Shown here one piece after another: positions 6,098 to 8,539 of a stretch of DNA of 8,539 bases (position 1 is its first letter; every line of letters starts with the position of its first letter). The position numbers and the translations under genes were made by a program. The notes beneath the pieces were generated by a model. The model did not search any database. It was not told where the DNA came from and saw only the letters and a list, made by a program, of their open reading frames with translations. Location of the stretch: NCBI GenBank assembly GCA_947463665.1, contig CANHUD010000088.1, positions 1 to 8,539 on the forward strand, in the 5' to 3' direction. This DNA is from Sphingobacteriales bacterium. Its GTDB lineage: Bacteria > Bacteroidota > Bacteroidia > Chitinophagales > Chitinophagaceae.

Positions 6098-7732
6098 TTA
6101 AAAAGTTATAGTGAACCGGATATCTTCACCGCCTCTTCGAATCGTAACAGAAACAGTTTCTCCCTTTTTAAATTTACTGAGAGCCTGCATATAGGTTTCT
6201 ACAGAACTTACTGAGGTACCATTCAGATCAACCAGAATATCACCGACTTTGATACCAGCTGCCTGAGCAGGTTTTCCTTCACTTACACCATCAACCTTTA
6301 CACCGTTTCCGCTATAGGTATAATCTGGCATAATACCCAGAGACACTGAAAACCTTGCAGAAGATCGCATGGCCTGCTCCCTTGTTTTTGTAAAAGGTAA
6401 TTTATTCTTTGTGTCAGGGTGACGAAGAACCTGGTAGATTAGTTTCAAAATTTCCCATTGACCTTCATAATTAATCTTCTCCCAATCATCGGTGGGTTTA
6501 TGATAATCGGAATGAATTCCGGTGAAAAAGAAAAGTACCGGTATATCTTTTCTATAAAAGGAAGTATGGTCGCTTGGACCTGTACCACTTGAATCAATTT
6601 TAAAAGAAAGGGGTGTCCGAATACCGTTCGTTAAAACTTTCGACCAGACTGGTGAAGTACCGAAACCACCAATGGTTAAGCTTCGGGTACTATCGTTTAA
6701 ACGACCAATCATATCCATATTGATCATAAAATTTACGGAACCAAGATCTATCGTTGGATTTTCTACAAAATATTTTGATCCATATAAACCCAATTCTTCC
6801 GCAGAAAAAGCAATGAAAAGATAATTGTGCTGCTTCAGCTTTTCTTTTCGGATAAGATCAGCCAGAACGAGTAAACCTGCAGTTCCACTGGCATTATCAT
6901 CGGCACCATTATGAATCAGCCGCTCACCTGTCCGTAACATTGAATTACCATCCTCTCCAAATCCAAGATGGTCATAATGTGCACCGATCACAACGGTAGT
7001 AGAAGCCTTGTTATCGATATAAGCTATCACGTTATTACCGGTACGATAAGCAGGAGTAGTTTCGATGCGGAAAGTGTAATCATACGTGGACTGTTTATCG
7101 GGGAAAACACGATTAAAAGCAGCGCGTCGAATATAAACAACGGGTATTTCTGTACGGCTCGATTTGTCCTTTCCATTATAAACCATTTCTTCGCGGGTAG
7201 AAAGGTCATATAGGAAAAGGGTGGTGGAACCTTTAGAAGCGGCAGTTGAGGCGGTAGTACGTATCCATGCATCTACATCAAAATGCGGGTTATCCCGATT
7301 CATTTCATACACTTCATTCAAATCGATGAACCAGGGTAAACCTTTCTCGGAAACTGCAACCGATGATAAAGCTTCTGTTCGTTTGGCATCCGGACTATAC
7401 CCCAGGGGAAAAAAATCTGTTCCGGGTATGAGGGACTTACCATTCACCTCAAAAAAGGAAGCAGGTGATATCATTTTTCCATCGTCTATCCGGAATGACT
7501 GCAGAAATCCATCGGTACCGGCTGGCTTTATACCCATGGTAGTGAAGGCATTAACCATATAGGCTGCGGCCAGTTTTTCTCCTTCAGATCCGGCCCTTCT
7601 GCCCTGAAGCTTATCCGAAGCCAGATAAGAAACATGGGCTGGCAAAGAAACAATTGCCTTTTTATGGTGCTTTTTCCAATTTTGACCATAAACAAGGGAA
7701 GGGAGAAGAACCAGAAGAAACAGCCTTTTCAT
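6098..7732 (-). CDS. Secreted M28-family zinc metallopeptidase with C-terminal PDZ domain
   Basis: Probable aminopeptidase-type enzyme exported to the periplasm or beyond. Numbering is from the ATG at 7732 (544 residues). Residues 1-16 are a signal peptide (MKRLFLLVLLPSLVYG). A lead-in segment (HVSYLASDKLQGRRAGSEG, 33-51) is typical of M28 exopeptidases, and residues about 100-240 look like an inserted lid or PA-like domain. The di-zinc site is complete: His252 in AHYDHLG, Asp278 in NGADDNASG, Glu312/Glu313 in SAEELGLYGS, Asp340 in NMDMIGR and His411 in SDYHKPTDDW. A PDZ domain fills about 460-544 (GVKVDGVSEGKPAQAAGIKV). The frame stays open up to an ATG at 7792, but the added 20 residues are not signal-like and would precede the promoter box at 7747-7754, so I reject them. 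Substrate cannot be told. First gene of a three-gene unit. Confidence 0.93.
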   Translation of the reverse strand: MKRLFLLVLLPSLVYGQNWKKHHKKAIVSLPAHVSYLASDKLQGRRAGSEGEKLAAAYMVNAFTTMGIKPAGTDGFLQSFRIDDGKMISPASFFEVNGKSLIPGTDFFPLGYSPDAKRTEALSSVAVSEKGLPWFIDLNEVYEMNRDNPHFDVDAWIRTTASTAASKGSTTLFLYDLSTREEMVYNGKDKSSRTEIPVVYIRRAAFNRVFPDKQSTYDYTFRIETTPAYRTGNNVIAYIDNKASTTVVIGAHYDHLGFGEDGNSMLRTGERLIHNGADDNASGTAGLLVLADLIRKEKLKQHNYLFIAFSAEELGLYGSKYFVENPTIDLGSVNFMINMDMIGRLNDSTRSLTIGGFGTSPVWSKVLTNGIRTPLSFKIDSSGTGPSDHTSFYRKDIPVLFFFTGIHSDYHKPTDDWEKINYEGQWEILKLIYQVLRHPDTKNKLPFTKTREQAMRSSARFSVSLGIMPDYTYSGNGVKVDGVSEGKPAQAAGIKVGDILVDLNGTSVSSVETYMQALSKFKKGETVSVTIRRGGEDIRFTITF

Positions 7733-7746
7733 AGCAACAATTTGAT

Positions 7747-7754
7747 CAAAGGTA
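7747..7754 (-). promoter_or_regulatory. Candidate -7 box of the peptidase operon (TACCTTTG)
   Basis: On the minus strand this reads TACCTTTG, a perfect TAnnTTTG match ending 14 bases before the ATG at 7732. It predicts a leader of roughly 5-10 nt and excludes the upstream in-frame ATG at 7792 from the transcript, so it helps decide the start. A TTTG-like -33 element is not obvious at the expected distance; only a T-rich stretch lies upstream. Confidence 0.45.
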
Positions 7755-7866
7755 CACAAGCAGAGAGGCATAGAGCGTGAAAAAAAAGGCAAAAAACAGT
7801 TATTCGATAATTTTTCCCCTTTCGTAAACAGAAAACCCGATAGCTGCCTAATTTTACCAACTTATT

Positions 7867-8539
7867 TTGAAGAATCAGTTACATATCGCTCTACTTGGAA
7901 ATCCCAACAGTGGGAAAACCTCCCTTTTTAATGCGCTGACTGGTCTGAATCAGAAAGTTGGGAATTTTCCAGGTGTAACAGTTGAGAAAAAAACCGGTAA
8001 TTGTTTACTGTCTAACGGGATAAAAGCAACCATCATTGATCTTCCAGGCTCCTACAGTCTTTACCCCCGCAGGGCAGACGAATGGGTATCCTATAAAGCA
8101 ATAATGGAACCGGAAGAACCCATTGATCTCATCGTAATCATTGTTGATGCCAGTAACCTGCAGCGGAATCTATTGTATGCTTCTCAGATAGCGGATCTTC
8201 AAAAACCAGTCATCATTGCACTGACCATGATGGATGTACTCGATCGAAAAGGTACGTCAATCAATATTGAAGAACTGTCGAAACAGTTGAATATTCCGGT
8301 AGTAGCCATTAATCCACGAAAAAATCAGGGATTAAAAGAGCTGAAAAAAACGATGGAGAAAAGTGCGGAGGTGAATGAGCCACATCCCTCTTTTATTGAA
8401 CTGGCAGAAAATGCTGTTTCTCCGGCAGAGAAAGTTCAAGAAATTATACCGGCGTTATCACCATATGCAGCCATTCACTATCTTATCAATCATGAAAATC
8501 TGAATCTGGATCAGACGGTTCAGGAACGGATAGAACAAA
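7867..8539 (+). CDS. feoB: Ferrous iron transporter FeoB, N-terminal GTPase part (runs off right edge)
   Basis: Inner-membrane Fe(II) transporter; only the cytosolic G-domain and the start of its helical domain are present (224 codons, frame open at the edge). G1 is GNPNSGKT at 11-18, followed by SLFNALTGLNQKVGNFPGVT (19-38) containing the G2 region, and G3 is DLPGSYSL at 58-65. At the G4 position the sequence is TMMD (120-123) instead of the usual NxxD. The helical domain begins around SPAEKVQEIIPALSPYAAI. The frame has a TAA at 7849-7851 and no ATG before the G1 motif, so TTG at 7867 (MKNQLHIALL) is the likely start. No Shine-Dalgarno is visible; TAATTTTA at 7849-7856 is a one-mismatch -7 box that would give a nearly leaderless mRNA. 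The G-domain begins at the N-terminus, so there is no FeoA fusion, and no feoA lies upstream. Confidence 0.95.
   Translation, partial: MKNQLHIALLGNPNSGKTSLFNALTGLNQKVGNFPGVTVEKKTGNCLLSNGIKATIIDLPGSYSLYPRRADEWVSYKAIMEPEEPIDLIVIIVDASNLQRNLLYASQIADLQKPVIIALTMMDVLDRKGTSINIEELSKQLNIPVVAINPRKNQGLKELKKTMEKSAEVNEPHPSFIELAENAVSPAEKVQEIIPALSPYAAIHYLINHENLNLDQTVQERIEQ

Noticed and set aside
7221..7562. Open frame on the plus strand inside the M28 peptidase gene (113 codons)
   Set aside because: It is antisense to a well-supported coding sequence, with no recognisable product or start signals.
7733..7792. N-terminal extension of the M28 peptidase to the ATG at 7792
   Set aside because: The extra 20 residues bury the signal peptide and include the promoter -7 box at 7747-7754; the ATG at 7732 gives a normal signal sequence.
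1..8539. Mobile element, phage, CRISPR, defence system or tRNA gene
   Set aside because: No transposase, integrase, direct repeats, spaced repeats or cloverleaf sequence was seen; all genes are recognisable housekeeping or metabolic families.

Overview
The window looks like ordinary chromosomal DNA from a member of the Bacteroidota, probably the Chitinophagales/Sphingobacteriia side of the phylum; the lower rank is a guess. The pointers are: a Rho factor with a long, low-complexity insert after its N-terminal domain; an IPExxxVDY-family protein, a family known to me only from Bacteroidota; TAnnTTTG-type -7 boxes close to start codons; almost no Shine-Dalgarno sequences; and moderately AT-rich DNA. 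I see no mobile element, CRISPR array, rRNA or tRNA gene.

Layout. Positions 1-1422 (minus strand) hold asnS, asparaginyl-tRNA synthetase, cut by the window edge only a few residues before its expected C-terminus. A 230-bp divergent intergenic region with nested inverted repeats and candidate promoters separates it from a plus-strand unit of three genes: rho (1653-3308), selU/mnmH (3322-4374) and selD (4364-5422). Gaps are 13 bp and then an 11-bp overlap, so this reads as one operon. SelD makes selenophosphate and SelU uses it to convert 2-thiouridine to 2-selenouridine at the tRNA wobble position, so the pair is a self-contained selenouridine module placed behind the transcription terminator gene.

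selD runs convergently into a minus-strand unit, overlapping its last gene by 11 bp. A perfect 16-bp palindrome covers this junction and contains the phhB stop codon and the first two bases of the selD stop codon. Read in its own direction the unit is: a secreted M28-family metallopeptidase with a C-terminal PDZ domain (7732-6098), an IPExxxVDY-family protein (6095-5661, GTG start) and a pterin-4a-carbinolamine dehydratase (5660-5412). The genes are separated by 2 and 0 bp and are almost certainly co-transcribed. The peptidase has a perfect -7 box just upstream, which fixes its start at an internal Met that begins a signal peptide.

Divergent from the peptidase, after a 134-bp gap, feoB (ferrous iron transporter) starts at a TTG codon at 7867 and runs off the right edge; only its cytosolic GTPase part is present and no feoA lies upstream.

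I did not find a clearly new biological system. The points most worth a second look are the rho-selU-selD arrangement, the disordered insert in Rho, two non-consensus nucleotide-binding motifs (SelU Walker A, FeoB G4), the palindrome at the convergent junction, and the tight linkage of the uncharacterised IPExxxVDY gene to a peptidase and a pterin enzyme.
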